Part shown: one piece after another, positions 1 through 12,049 of the stretch
Position numbering within the stretch: position 1 is the stretch's first letter
Layout of the letters: every line of letters begins with the position of its first letter
Notes under the pieces: generated by a model
What the model was told of the DNA's origin: nothing
Databases searched by the model: none
What the model saw: only the letters and a program-made list of their open reading frames with translations
Program-made: the position numbers and the translations under genes
Source of the DNA: Diphasiastrum complanatum
Taxonomy: Eukaryota > Streptophyta > Lycopodiopsida > Lycopodiales > Lycopodiaceae
NCBI GenBank assembly: GCA_029204225.1
Contig: CM055095.1
Location: forward strand, 51,995,836-52,053,835
Length of the DNA stretch: 58,000 bases
Direction: 5' to 3'

Positions 1-940
1 ACAAAGTGATGTCCATGAAGGATCTTTCATCATCTTCATTTGGCACTTTTACATCTTGCTCCATTGGTGTGTCAACACTTTTGCATACTTCCATCTTAAA
101 CTTCTTCAAAAGACTTTGAGCATAGTTTACTTGACTTATAAAGATAAAATCAGACCCTCTAAGTACTTCTATGCCTAAGATGAAGTGAAGACACCCTAGA
201 TCTACCATCTTGAACTCTAAGGATAGATCTATCTTGATTTTTTCAATACCATCAACACTATTTCCACTAATGATGATGTCATCTACATAAATGAGTAAAA
301 GTACAATACCAACATCATCAAACTTAATGTAAAGAGTGGGATCATATTCACTTTGAACAAAAGAAAGTGAAATAAGATAGCAATGTAGTCTTGAATTCCA
401 AGATCTTGAGGCTTGCTTCAAGCCATAGATGCTTCTTTGGAGATGGCATACTTTGTTCTCCATTCCATGCTTGATGAACCCTTGTGGCTGCTCCATATAG
501 ATATCTTCTTCCAAAAAACCATTCAAGAAAGCATTAGAGACATCCATTTGACATAGAATCCATCCAAAATGTGATGCAAGTGCAATGATTAGTCTTATTG
601 TGACCATCTTGGCCACGGGTGCAAAAGTTTCCTCATAGTCTATCCCTCTCTCTTGAGCATAACCTTTTGCAACTAATCTTGCTTTATGTTTGTTAACACT
701 CCCATTTGCATTCAACTTAAGCTTGAAGACCCACTTGCATCCTATTACATTCCTTTGAGGTCTCTCAACAAGCAACCAAGTTTCATTCTCAATCAAGGCA
801 TCATACTCATCCAACATAGCTTTATACCATTCTTTGGAGTTCAATGCATCTTCAACATTAGACGGTTTTTCAAAACTAGATAAAGCATAAGAAGTGGATG
901 AGATACCCTCAACTTGTTGTCCTTTGCCTTGATATGTGAG
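1..940 (-). pseudogene. copia-1 reverse transcriptase (partial)
   Basis: On the minus strand this continues the pol of the copia element to its right and runs off the window edge. The frame reads CKWVFKLKLNANGSVNKHKA, then KGYAQERGIDYEETFAPVAK, a QMDVSNAFLNG motif, YGLKQASRSWN and the catalytic YVDD box near position 275. These are the standard Ty1/copia RT blocks. The frame is shifted by one base relative to the integrase ORF; the shift lies around 940-955, in the linker between integrase and RT, so the polyprotein is broken there. RNase H and the 3' LTR would lie before position 1. The RT blocks themselves look well preserved. Confidence 0.9.
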
Positions 941-3282
941 CCTTGATGGGCCCTTGAAGATCTCCTTGGTGTGATAGGTGGGTTTGGTGCTTGCTCCTCC
1001 ATGAGCTCCTCCTCAAAACCAAGATCTTGCTCCTCGGCCATCTTCTTCTTGATTGTTGGAGCACTTGAGCCTTCTTCAAGCATATGCATATGATGTTCAT
1101 CAAAGATGACATCCCTTGAAACAACAAATTTGTTCAAGGATGGGAGATAGACTTTGTAGCCCTTGCTTGAGCTTGCATATCCAAGCATGATCCCTCTTGT
1201 GGAAGATGGATCCTCCTTGGTTCTTGTTTCCAATGGCACATGCACATAACATATACACCCAAAAACTTTCAAGTGATTAAGATTGGGTTTCTTTCCATAC
1301 AACATCTCATATGGAGTTTTGCCTTCAATTGCTTTGCAAGACACCCTATTCATGAAGTAGTTTGCACATACAAGAGACTCACCCCAAAAGGATTTGGGCA
1401 AACAAGCATCTAATCTTAAAGCCTTAGAACATTCACATAATGTTCTATTCCTTCTTTCAGCAACTCCATTTTGTTGAGGAGTGTAAGGACAAGAAGTCTC
1501 TTTCTTGATCCCTTCCTCCTCACAAAAGGCCTTGAACTCATTGGAGATGAATTCTCCACCATTGTCACTTCTAAGAATCTTGATGCTATGATTATGATGC
1601 TTTTCCACAAACAACTTGAACTTTACAAAAGTATCAAATACTTGAGACTTGAAGGAAAGTAAGAACACCCAACAATATCTTGAGTAGTCATCAATGAAGG
1701 TTAAAAACATGGATGAACCTCCATTAGATTTGGTGCTAGCAATGTGCACATCCGAGTGTATGAGTTCAAGAGGATGAGATGACTTTGTGATGGAGTTAGG
1801 AAACACCTTCTTATGTGCCTTGGATAAGGCACAAGCTTCACAAACCTTGTCTTCCTTCCCAATAGACCTTGGTAGGCCTAAAGCATACTCCTCCTTGATC
1901 ATAGCCTCCATGGAACCCGAGTTGACATGTCCAAGTCTTTTGTGCCATAAAGTAAAGGTAGATATCTTGCTCTTCTCGGCCAACATGACAACATTAGTAT
2001 CCACAAATGCATCCAGCTTATAAAGTTTGCCAAGTCTAGTGCCCTTAGCCACTATCTTACCCTTCTTCTTGATGAAACATTCATTTGAAGCAAAGTCAAC
2101 ATTGAAACCATTGTCTACCATTTGGCCAACACTTAGTAGATTCTTTGTTATTGTAGAAAAGTACAAAACACCTTCTATGTTGATCTTTTTGGAAGATCCT
2201 AAGCAAAGGGGAATGCTACCAACTCCTTCAATCTTACAAGCTTCATCATTTGCTGTATAGATAGACTTTATAGGTCCATCATAAGATAAGAGAGAAGAGA
2301 AAAACTCCCTTTTACTAGTCATGTGTGAACTAGCACCCGAGTCAATCCACCAAGGATCTTCTCCTTTGAAGCTTGTTGAAGAAAATATGGACATCATGAG
2401 AGAGTCCTCATGTGAACTCTCCTCCTCCTCCTCTTTGCTCATGTTGGCTTGGCTTTGATCTTGCTTCCTCTTGAAACATTCCGAGGCATAATGCCCCATC
2501 TTGCTACAATAGTAGCACTTCACCTTTGATTTGTCCTTCTTGACTTTGGTGGTTGATGGAGATGCCTTTGGGGGTCCTTCTTGATCCTCAAACTTTGTAG
2601 ACTTCTTGAATGTTGATCCTTTGCCTTTGGACTTGCCTTTGCCTTTGGTGAAGAGAGCTTGGTCATCTCCACCTTGGATGGAAAGCCTATCCATCCTCTC
2701 TTGCATTTGGCTCCTTCTTGATTCCTCGGCCATGAGCGTGCCTTGGAGTTCTTCAAGTATGGATAGCTTACCCATAATTGCATATCCCTGAACCAAATTG
2801 TCAAATTCAAAGCTTAGTCCATTCAATATGAGTTGAACAAGCTCTTCATCCTTGATAGGGTCACCTATAAAGGCTAGCTCTTTGTTCAATTCCTTTACTC
2901 TTAGGACAAAAGTATGTGCACTCTCTCCTTTCTTTTGATAGCTTCTATAGATTTGATTCTTCAAAGCTAACATTCTAGTTTGGTTCTTGGATTCATAGAC
3001 CTTTTGCAAAGTCTCCCAAGCATCTTGAGCTGAAGTGCAATCTCCTACCTCTCTTAAGAGTTCATTTGCAACATTCATTTTTATGCAATGTAGTGCAACA
3101 TTGCACCTCTTGATGTATTTGGCTTTTTCTTGAGGATGAATAGGTTCACCCTCCTTACCATTTACAATTTCCATCAGATCTTGCATGATCATGATAGATT
3201 CCATTCTAACTTTCCATATGGAATAGTTAGTTTTGTTGAGCCTTTCATTAGTATCCAAAAGATATGCATTTATAGATGCCAT
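841..3282 (-). pseudogene. copia-1 gag-protease-integrase polyprotein
   Basis: A minus-strand ORF of 813 codons, the best preserved retroelement ORF in the window. Residues 1-200 are a copia gag (NYSIWKVRMES, AWETLQKVYES). A CCHC zinc knuckle, CYYCSKMGHYASEC, lies at about 256-269. The aspartic protease motif WIDSGASSHMT has its catalytic Asp near 314. The HHCC pre-integrase domain starts at LWHKRLGH near 445. The integrase catalytic triad is visible as HSD (Asp511), RSDNGGE (Asp573) and NGVAERRN (Glu609). The start Met follows an 800-base leader and primer site. After the integrase linker the frame is lost by a one-base shift, so RT is not translated in line. This is an autonomous Ty1/copia type that decayed recently. 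Confidence 0.92.
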
Positions 3283-4080
3283 CTAGTCTCCTAATCAAGG
3301 ACTTGACACAAATGAAGGTTACTTCTATTGATTTGATTGAAGGTCTACCTTTTCCCACTTCTTAGGGACCTGAAAAGATCAGTAATAGACTTCCTATAAA
3401 GATCTAAGAATGATCTCTAACAAAATCAAATCATAGAATACTAGAAACAATGCACTTGCTTGATTGAAGTAGACAATACTAGTAGAATTGCCCCTCTTTC
3501 TATAAAGAACATTAAAGCTTCCAAATGATCTGATCAAGAGTGAATTTCAGCAACCTAATATACTTCCAAAATCACTTGTAAAAGATCTAAATGGAACTTA
3601 ATGAGGATGCAACACAATCTACTATCCAATCACAAGCAAAAAATGATCAAAATTGATGAAAAATTGATCTAATTTGGTGCATAAGTCAAGCAATGGTTGG
3701 ACTGAACCTAAATCACTTTAGGAGGTGCCTACTACACCTTAGAACAGCCTTGAAGAGTCCCCAAAACTCTGATCTTCCCTCTCCTTGAATGCTATAAAGC
3801 CTTCTCTATGAAATCACCTCCAAAACTCGCTTAGAAATCAATGCTTGGAGCAAGCAAAACTTGCTATCTTGGTAATGTGAATTGAATTCAACTTTGCCTC
3901 TGGTTTTAGACACCTAAACACCTGCAAATGAAGTCACACAACACCAATCTCCAATGTATTTGACTCACTTTGAGTTCTAGAATCAATACTAGATGCTAAG
4001 ATCCAATCTACACAAGATTTAGATCAAAAATTGTGATCAAATTGAATGAAAACCAAGGATTTAGCTCATTTCAGCCTTTA
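3283..4080 (-). other. copia-1 untranslated leader
   Basis: This stretch lies between the primer-binding site and the gag start and has no coding frame I recognise. It is AT-rich, as expected for a retrotransposon leader and packaging region. Confidence 0.7.
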
Positions 4081-4093
4081 GGCTCTGATACCA
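4081..4093 (-). promoter_or_regulatory. copia-1 tRNA-Met primer-binding site
   Basis: On the minus strand this reads TGGTATCAGAGCC, the complement of the 3' end of plant initiator tRNA-Met used as primer by most Ty1/copia elements. It directly abuts the LTR end at 4094. Confidence 0.93.
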
Positions 4094-4775
4094 TGTAAAA
4101 ATTACAGCAAATAAGGATCCTAAAACACTTGAAATGATGAGGGAAACAATAGATTATGATTTCATAAGATTAGCACAAGTTGAACCATCAAAATCCATCA
4201 AAAATCTATGCTTGAACCTCACTAAATGGCCCAAATCCTTGAAGAAGGCTTCACACGTGTGAAAGTACGGCCTCCCACAGTCTGAGTACTGTACACCAGA
4301 CCTACATTCAATCCTATAATCATTAGTAATCACAAGTACTCAAACAATTATGAACATAGAGAGCAATTGCACCATTATGAGAGAAAAAACATGAAATTGC
4401 TTGATTGATTTTGGTGAGATATCATCACCTATATATACATGATCCATCACGGTTTTGGGCAGGTATGAGTAGCCCTAAACCTATCCCTAATGCTAATTTT
4501 GGTGGATCTTTCATCCCTACCAAGTTAGGGTTGGAATCTTGGAGATCCCTCAACAATGCAAAAATTACCAAAAATAGCTCCTATTTTTTCTCCCTTGTAT
4601 CTAAGCATAATTTGGACTCATTCCAAAGGTTCTAACACTTAGGTCTACTTGAGAACATCCTTATGAATGGAATCCTATGCTATTTGGCACGTGTGACAAG
4701 CCACATCATGACCATCTAACTATTTACAAGTCATATGACCAAAACTAGTCAAGCTAGAATTGTGAATTTTTAACA
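4094..4775 (-). mobile_element. copia-1 5' LTR
   Basis: A 682-bp LTR with TG...CA ends. The plus-strand ends are TGTAAAAATT and AATTTTTAACA, an imperfect terminal inverted repeat. The inner end touches the primer site. A TATA-like run (TATATATA, about 4431-4438) suits minus-strand transcription. A perfect CACACGTGTG palindrome lies at 4252-4261. The partner 3' LTR is outside the window, so neither the target-site duplication nor the age can be judged. Confidence 0.85.
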
Positions 4776-6220
4776 ATTTGGCGGCCTTTTCTCATCACCT
4801 GTGACGACTTCTCACACATCTTTCTCCATCAGTATGTTTTTCATTTTGAGTTTCCACACTGCATAGTTGGAAATCCCGTCCAATTTGCTATTTTCACTCA
4901 AAATGGACTCTCCCATGTTTGCCATCGCAAAACTGCTTGAAACTTCTGCCTTAGACTAAGAACAGTATGTCGAGGCCAACAGTGATGTCAGAAGTTGAAA
5001 ATAATGACCTGCATTTTTTTTCTTACCAGACCACTCGCCGGTTTTCCACCAATTTGAAAGCCAAATCGACGTCGCCTTCTGAAATGCACTCAGTCGTCAA
5101 CTCCCAACAACGTGCCCAGTGGAATGGTGAAACTACTTCTGGCATACTCCGAACACTTTCTCCGCTGCACCCACTCTGTTTTGTTGTACCGTACTTGCAG
5201 GTACAGTCCCGGTGCCCTTCGTTTGGAGGTTATAGCCTTTCGTTTGGGTCAAAACGGGCAAAGGACCCAAAAATAGGGACTTTTCTAGCTTTTGAACTAT
5301 TTCTTCACTTTGAAGAAACTTCACTCTTCACTTGTGAAGGGACCCAACTCAACTTTTAGTATGAAAATTTTTAATGAAGTTGAAGGCCAGAATGCACTTC
5401 AATTCTTCAGGGCCCTGTTTAAAGCTCATCCAATGGCTGAACCAAATCTTGTGGTTCAAATTTCTCTCCCATCACAGATTCTGGACCGTTGATTCATTTG
5501 ACACCTCATCTAAAGGTTCAAAGTACATCTGGGCATCGACCCATACTCTTGCAGAAGCTATGGTCTTCAATACACTAAGTTGTTCATCGCGTTGGGCGCG
5601 CGAACAGCCTGCGACTTCCCTGCCTGCGGCCGCGTCCCCCTTCTCTGAAAACTATCAGATTAAGCTCTCCTGTGGATCGTTTTGAGCACGATCTGAGGCC
5701 TGGAACAGGGTCGCCCTACTGAATCCATGACGTGTTCAGTCAGAAAATTCCGTGGAGAAACGGTGATTTTAGCTCAACTTGACAAAGTGGCTTTTTCATT
5801 TTTTTACCTCAAATCTGCTAGGTTAACTGTCTGGAGACAAATCTCTAACATAGACCTCAGAATCTCTCCATGGCTGATTGACAGTGTGATTAGCTTCCTT
5901 TCTGTCCTAAGGGCATCCAAAATGGTGCACAAACAGCGAAGAAATCACCAGTTATGTATAAAAACCGTAACCCCAAGTCCGGTTTCAATTTTCAGTTGGC
6001 TTCGAAATTGTCAATTTTTCACCAAATTTTTTCCTGTTTGATGCTATGCACAGGCTAATAATCCCTCTACTGAGCTTAGCAAGCTTCTATAAATTAGAAA
6101 CCATGCACCATTGCTTCTCTTTCCATCTTCAACCCGCCGTAAATCCCCGAACTCTCAGAAGACAGTTCTCCCGAAGCTCTCTTCAACGACGACACTGTGC
6201 TGTGTACACTCCCTGTACGG
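4776..6220. other. unrecognised stretch, possibly an internal region of a minus-strand retroelement
   Basis: No conserved protein is recognised on either strand. A GC-rich patch lies near 5585-5640 in otherwise AT-rich DNA. Its right end abuts a minus-strand primer-binding site, so it may be the interior of a non-coding LTR element. No matching 3' LTR was seen on the left. Confidence 0.4.
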
Positions 6221-6233
6221 CTCTGATACCAAC
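6221..6233 (-). promoter_or_regulatory. tRNA-Met primer-binding site of an unassigned element
   Basis: The minus strand reads TGGTATCAGAGCC exactly, the copia-type initiator tRNA-Met primer site. No gag is visible to its left. Confidence 0.8.
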
Positions 6234-6494
6234 TTAGAATTTGCTTTGCATAGGAACACAGATCATGCTACACAGTAACACAGACAAAAAATCACTCTCC
6301 TCAGCAAGCTCACATAGCAACTGTATTTCTCAAAATGAAATTACACTGTACATATAGTTGTTCACTCAGGCAACCCATGCATGACCCAGGTTGTCGTTGG
6401 CGGGACGCATGTCCCGTCGACTTGCCTCGTGGCGAGGCCAACTGATCCTTATCCACTGATAGGACCCACAGTACAGTAACACAGTGATTCTAAC
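6234..6494 (-). mobile_element. short putative LTR next to the primer site
   Basis: About 260 bp running from the primer site to the start of the copia-2 gag remnant. The ends ACTTAGAAT and ATTCTAACT are rough inverted copies of each other, close to the common TGTTAGAA/TTCTAACA termini. Small hairpins such as GGGACGCATGTCCC occur inside. The element seems to have landed in, or recombined with, the copia-2 gag. Ends are inferred. Confidence 0.45.
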
Positions 6495-6841
6495 TTTAAT
6501 TCTAACTCTCACTCTATCAAGAGTAATTTTGCTGCTCCTACAAGAGGAGATCAGAAGGTCAGCATCCTCCTCAATCTCAGGATCAAATCCTCAAGCTCTG
6601 TATTCAAAATATCAGAAGTTTAGATCCAAGAGATCTACAAATTCAGGCTCTACTGTCAAGAAGAGCAACATGCAGTCTAAACCAAATAATGGTTTAGGAT
6701 CAAATTCAAGTTCTTCATCATTCCAACCAGCGTAGAAACTTTTCTGCACATACTGTAAGAGGACTGGCCACGAAATCAAGGACTGCCGAACTTTGAAGTA
6801 CAACAACGAAAAGAAGAAACAGTTTCAACAACAAGCACATA
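6495..6841 (+). pseudogene. copia-2 gag C-terminal part
   Basis: The plus-strand frame shows a gag hinge (LTLSRV, LLLQEEIRRSASSSIS, NPQALYSK) followed by the CCHC zinc knuckle CTYCKRTGHEIKDC near 6749-6790. A stop codon separates hinge and knuckle. The N-terminal half of gag is missing, lost at the junction with the putative LTR at about 6494. The same hinge occurs in copia-5 and copia-10, so these belong to one clade. Confidence 0.8.
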
Positions 6842-7902
6842 GTGCCCAGTCACTCAAATCAGCAACAAGAAGAAGAAGATGACGCAGCTTTCATGACCAA
6901 AGAAGGAGAACAACATGATGTCGATTTTTGGTACCTAGATTCCCGAGCAACTCAACACATGACTCACCATCGCGACTGGTTCAAGGACTATAAGTCATTC
7001 ACCCACTCTCAAGCTGTGCAACTTGGAAACAACTCATCACATACAATCGAAGGTGAAGGAACAGTCAGAGTTGAATTCAAAAGAGGTGAAGTCAAGTTTT
7101 TGTCCAACATTCTCCACGTACCAAATATGACCAAGAATCTGCTCTCAGTTAGCGAAATCACCGTTTCAGGTCGGAGGGTCGAATTTGATACAGATGGTTG
7201 TACAATTCTTGACAAATCTCAGAAGGTGCTAGCCTACGGAAGAAGAAGTGGCTATCTTTACAAACTCAACCATTGTTATTCTTCTAACAGTCAAGCTCTT
7301 CACACAGCCACTTCTGAATCAACTGATATGTTGTGGCATTTCAGACTTGGCCACCTTAACTACAACAGTATTCAGCAAATGTCAACTCAGAGTCTAGTAC
7401 AAGATCTGTCGACAGTCAACAAGCCAACTTCTCCATGTGAAAGTTGTATTATCAACAAGCATGCTAGGAGTCCCTTCAGTTTAGACTCATTTCATACATC
7501 CAAGGGCTTGCTTGACCTTGTACACAGCGACATTTGTGGCCCGATGCAAACTGCTTCCATAGGGGGAGCTCTCTATTTCCTAACCTTCATCGACGACTTC
7601 TCTCGAAGGACTACAATCTACTATATGAAGAACAAATCCAAAGCATTCAAATTCTTCAAGTATTTCAAGGCGTCTGCAGAAAATCATACCCAGAGGAAGA
7701 TCAAGGTCCTATGCACAGATGGAGGAGAAGAGTACATCTCCATAGAATTCAAGGAGTTCTGCAAGGCCAACAGGATACTTCAACAATACACAACCAGCTA
7801 CTCACCTCAGTCCAATGGTGTAGTTGAGTGGAAGAACCGGACACTCATCGAAAGTGCCAAGAGCATGATGGCCCATGCTTCTCTTCCAAAGAAATTTTGA
7901 GC
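6842..7902 (+). pseudogene. copia-2 protease and integrase
   Basis: An open frame of about 350 codons. The protease active site reads WYLDSRATQHMT, so the usual DSG has become DSR, which should disable it. The pre-integrase domain (LWHFRLGHLNYNS, then CESC) and integrase core follow, with the first Asp in VHSDICGP, the second in CTDGGEEY and the Glu in NGVVEWKNRT. The Arg normally found after that Glu is Trp here. The frame ends at a TGA near 7898-7900, after LPKKF, where a Trp codon is expected; coding homology continues directly beyond. This is a decayed Ty1/copia pol. Confidence 0.9.
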
Positions 7903-8240
7903 AGAAGCTGTTACTACAATTGCCTATTTATAGAATCAATCCATCACCAAAGCTCTGAATGGCAAGACACCTTATGAGGTGTGGACAGGATCAAAACCAT
8001 CACTCAAACATATTCGAGTGTTTGGATGCATCGCTTTCGTTCAGATCCCTGAAAATCTAAGAAGAAAGCTAGATGACAAGAGCAGGAAAACGATCTTCAT
8101 TGGCTATTCTCCATACCACAAGGCATACAAGCTCTACAATTTGGATATCGAGAAGGCATTCACTAGTAGAGATGTCATTTTTGTGGAAGACCAACTCATC
8201 GACCACAAAGGAAAAGTTGTTGATAATTTCGACTCATAGA
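7903..8240 (+). pseudogene. copia-2 integrase C-terminal region
   Basis: This continues the integrase past the TGA: NGKTPYEVWTGSKPSLKHIR, VFGCIAFVQIPENLRRKLDD, IFIGYSPYHKAYKLYN and TSRDVIFVED are the conserved copia integrase tail blocks. Another in-frame stop occurs at about 7931, and the frame ends at 8239 in the linker before RT. Confidence 0.88.
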
Positions 8241-9175
8241 TCGAGCAAACAGTCAATTCCGATCCAAAGAGTCAATTGTAGAATCTGGACACTGACTCAG
8301 ACAATGAGTCAGAACCTCAACGAGTCAACCCACATTAGAGGACCGAAGTTCAACCCAGAAGGTTGAACAGATCCAGACAGCTTCCATCATATTTATGGAT
8401 GATACGGCCTACTACTTCATGCAGGAACCAAACACAGTTGTTAAGGCAATGTCTACATCTGATACTGACCAGTCAAAAGTAGCGATGGCACAAATTCGAT
8501 TCTCTTATGGAGAATCAAACATGGACACTCACTGAGCTACCAAAGGACCGGAAACCAATTCCATACGAATGGATATTCAAGGCAAAGTACGATACTGAAG
8601 GAAGACTAAATCGTCATAAGGCCAGGATAGTCGCCAAAGACTTTTCCCATATTTTAGATCTGTATTACTCAGAAACCTTCAGCCCAATAGTCAACAAACA
8701 TGCATTGATCTGCCTACTCCTCTCTTTTGCAGCCGCGATAGACCTTGAAGTCCACCAGATGGATGTCCAGACCGCTTTCCTCAATGGAACCATCAAAGAG
8801 GAGATCTACATGACGCAGCCAGAGGAATATGAACAACGACAAGCAACAACACCTTGTGTGCAAAATCCACAAGGCGCTCTATGGGCTGAAATAGTCACCT
8901 AGAGCCTGGTTCCAGAAGATCAACGCATTTCTGATAGAGAATGGTTTCATTCCAAGATCAACAAACTCGAATATCTATTTCAGATTACTTCATCATCATT
9001 ACTCTCTACGTAGATGATACACTTTTATTTAGTAATAATCTGGATCTGATGAAGGATACAAAATGCATGCTGGCCCAGGAATACAAGATGACTGTCCAGC
9101 CCACTATTGTCTCAAAAATTCAAATTCAACGAGATCGACCCAACAGACTGATCTTCATCAGTCAGCAATGATATC
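8241..9175 (+). pseudogene. copia-2 reverse transcriptase
   Basis: After a degraded linker, RT begins with NQTWTLTELPKDRKPIPYEW, continues with RHKARIVAKDFSH and HQMDVQTAFLNGTIKEEIYM, and contains the catalytic block LYVDDTLLFSNN near 9000. The YGLKQ-containing middle is frameshifted near 8885. Stops and shifts make it non-functional. Confidence 0.88.
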
Positions 9176-9505
9176 TCAACGACGTGCTGGAAAAGTATGG
9201 AATGCCCAACTACAAACCCGGTCTCTTTCCACTCAACCCTGGACTAAAGCTATCAAAGAAACAGTCTCCTCAAATTGAGGCAGAAAAGGAGGAGATGAAG
9301 TGCTACCCATTTCAATCCATCAAAGGCTCACATATATGCAATAATGTGCACGCGACCAGATCTTGCATATTCAGTCAGTACACTCATCCAGTTCATCAAA
9401 TCCAGGTGTAGCTCATTGGAAAGCGCTAACAAAGGTCATGAAGTACATCCAAGCAATGACAACTCTCAGCATCTGCTACGGAGGCAGCCAAACTGCCAAC
9501 ATTAA
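9176..9505 (+). pseudogene. copia-2 RT connection region, truncated
   Basis: The frame reads YLNDVLEKYGMPNYKPGLFP and then, in shifted frames, the CTRPDLAYSV-like block and MKYIQAMTTLSICYGG. Homology stops at about 9505, next to a short A run, before any RNase H or 3' LTR. The copia-3 gag remnant begins just beyond in the opposite orientation, so a rearrangement removed the 3' end. Confidence 0.75.
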
Positions 9506-9553
9506 CCCTAAAAAAAAAGCATGAGCACTCTCTTCTTTCAAACTAAAAAAGAT

Positions 9554-9883
9554 TTACCTTCTTAGGATTAGAACCCTATATGTAGACTTGGATTCATAAA
9601 GCTTCTTCAAAGCTTCCCAAGCCTCAAAAGATGATGTGCACTTACCAACTTCCTTGAGATGCTCATTGGTAACATTCATCTTTATCATGTGTAGAGCTCT
9701 TTTAGCTCTCTTGTCATACCTCAACTGATCTTGGGGTGCTTGAGGCCTCTCCTCCACACCTGAAACAATCTCCATCAACTCGTTCATCTCTAATAAGGAC
9801 TCCATCCTCACCTTCCAAGTAGAATAGTTGATTGAGATAAGCCTATCATTGTCTTCCAACATGAAGACATTTGAAGTTGCCAT
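9554..9883 (-). pseudogene. copia-3 gag N-terminal fragment
   Basis: The minus-strand frame starts at the ATG at 9883 with MATSNVFMLEDNDRLISINY, continues with STWKVRMESLLEMNELMEIV and CTSSFEAWEALKKLYES, and ends after about 110 codons. This is a copia gag N-terminus (UBN2/DUF4219 type). Everything downstream (knuckle, protease, pol) is missing. The related copia-8 gag at 32927 shares most of this sequence. Confidence 0.85.
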
Positions 9884-10442
9884 GTTGCAATGATTTGATC
9901 TTTTCTTTGAACCTGCTCCAATGCACAAAGCACTCCCTTGAAATCAACAAATGAAACTCAAGAAGAAATCACAAAGATATGGAACATTCTATCCTCTCCT
10001 TTTTCTCTTCTTTCTAGCGATTCCTAGCACGTAGAATCTTGATTTCTTGATCACAATAGATTAAACATAGTATTATGAACTTTTGACAACACCTCAGATA
10101 GAAATGCACAAGATCCTACCAAATTTAGGATTTCTCCAAAAATGCAAAAAATTGAATCAAGAAAAATCTAGATGCAAAAGCTAGAATCTTGATATGACAT
10201 CTACGAGAATGTATGACTCTCTACCATAGAAAATTTTTGTCTCCACATTCCAATAAGTGGTTTCAAAAATCGGCCTACTACAAGTGATTTGAGCTAAAAT
10301 GATGGTAGGATCACAAAGATCCACTTTTTATACTTCCAAATGCTTGATTTGAGTGTGTAGGGCCTCCAAATCCACAGAGAATTTATGGCCCCCTCAAATC
10401 CACCACTAGATTTGGTTGAATCTCCAAATTTGTCCTGAAACC
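9884..10442 (-). other. copia-3 leader
   Basis: An AT-rich non-coding stretch between gag and the primer site. I see no other gene in it. Confidence 0.6.
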
Positions 10443-10455
10443 AGCTTTGATCCCA
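10443..10455 (-). promoter_or_regulatory. degenerate primer-binding site of copia-3
   Basis: The plus strand reads AGCTTTGATCCCA where AGCTCTGATACCA is expected: two substitutions from the tRNA-Met primer site. It lies directly against the LTR end. Confidence 0.7.
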
Positions 10456-11595
10456 TGTGAAAAGTTATGATCCAAAATGGACTTAATAAATCTTTGATCT
10501 TGGGCCTATTTGATCAACACATCTAGAAATAGCTAGAAGGTATAAATCAACAATTTTAGCATGGTAATCTTGCATAAATCACTTAGGTCTGATCATGAAT
10601 ATAAAAATATAGTAAGGTACTTTCCCTTTCTGTACAACAATAGCTTCCTACTATCCTTGTCATGTGTCAAATCCCAAACGGATAGCAATAACAATGAAGT
10701 AAAGCTAATAGCAAGAAGATAACAAGACATCATTGGATAGCATATCAATAGAAAGCTAGAAACACAAAGATCTCCATAGAATCACAATAGAAATGAAATG
10801 AAGAGTACAAAGAAATGTAAATGAGCATGGATTCATGTAAATACGGCACATGAGACCTAGCAACGGAAATCCCCATAGCTCATATTCACAAGGAGGAAGC
10901 TAGAAGCTCTCACTTGCAAATGAGCCAAAAGATTTAAAAGTTGATGTCTCTTGCCTAGTTATAGAAAATGCTCTTACTTAACTAAACTTAACTATCTTGA
11001 GGGATAGTTAGCCCTTGTTAAGTATTATTTAGTCTACATTGGACCCTTATTGGCCTATTATCCTTATTAATTACTTTGGAGGAGGGCCTAAAGAGGGAAC
11101 CGCCTTGTTATTAAGGCTAATAGTTCCTTTTGGGCCTACAAAGCTTACAATGGATATTATATTGCCTTGAAAAGCACTGATGTACTAAAAGTACATGACA
11201 ATCCTTCACACGTGTGATTCAAGATCTACAAGAAAATCAACATTCTACACATAGAAACTCAAGATACATGAGAAAATGACATGAGATGGACATAGAATCA
11301 ACAAAGATGAGTTCTCCATGTATAATAAGAGAACAAAAGTTAGTTCTCCACACTGGTACAACTATTTATAGCAGCCATAATGTCATTTGGCCCTATACTC
11401 TAACTATGCTCTAAAATGACAACTTCTAGGCACTTAACCCCTAACACGACCTCATTCACTTATGTACTTTTTAAGAATAGTAATAACACTATTTAGAGTC
11501 TTATTGACATAAATGAAACTATCTCTAAGTTGAGATTTAACTTTGGCCTCCAAAAATGCCAAATAAAATATTGAGACTAGTTCACAATTTTCACA
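10456..11595 (-). mobile_element. copia-3 5' LTR
   Basis: A 1140-bp LTR with plus-strand ends TGTGAAAAGTT and AATTTTCACA, good inverted matches. A canonical TATA box (CTATAAATAG on the minus strand, 11362-11371) suits minus-strand transcription. It holds a CACACGTGTG palindrome at 11207-11216. The segment 11034-11198 occurs again, about 90 percent identical by eye, inside the copia-5 gag at 18885-19046. Confidence 0.8.
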
Positions 11596-11679
11596 AGCTT
11601 AAGCTCTTTTGCATATTGATCTTGGAAATTGATATAGCACATTGCTAGAAACACTTAATGCTTATTAGAGGAAGTATCA

Positions 11680-12010
11680 GACAGATTCAATCATTGTACG
11701 CAAATATAGTTGTGAGTAATATGTGGTTGCATCTACTATTGTTTTGTGCTCACGACTCTTCTGATTTGTACATGCTACTTACTGAATTGATCATATAGTT
11801 TAATTGTGTTCAATATTATATGAAAATGATCGAATGCTTCTCTGTTCTATTGTAATCTAATTATATTCTCTTATAGTTTTGTCTAAACTATCGAATACTT
11901 CGATACAACAATGTTTATTTTGTCATGTTTGTCTAAGAAATTAGTCTAACAGATTCTGATGATTTTAAAGTTAGAATCAGTTAGAAGTCAAACTTGACAA
12001 TAGTCATGAT
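11680..12010 (+). mobile_element. LTR fragment related to the copia-7 LTR
   Basis: Runs such as CTATTGTTTTGTGCTC followed by ACATG and TATAGTTTAATTGTGT line up, in order, with 29118-29250 of the copia-7 LTR. The alignment is patchy and the ends are uncertain. It is in plus orientation, opposite to the copia-4 remnant it touches. Confidence 0.5.
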
Positions 12011-12049
12011 AGTTTTGTTCGAATTTGAGAGGTGTAATTACACATTAGG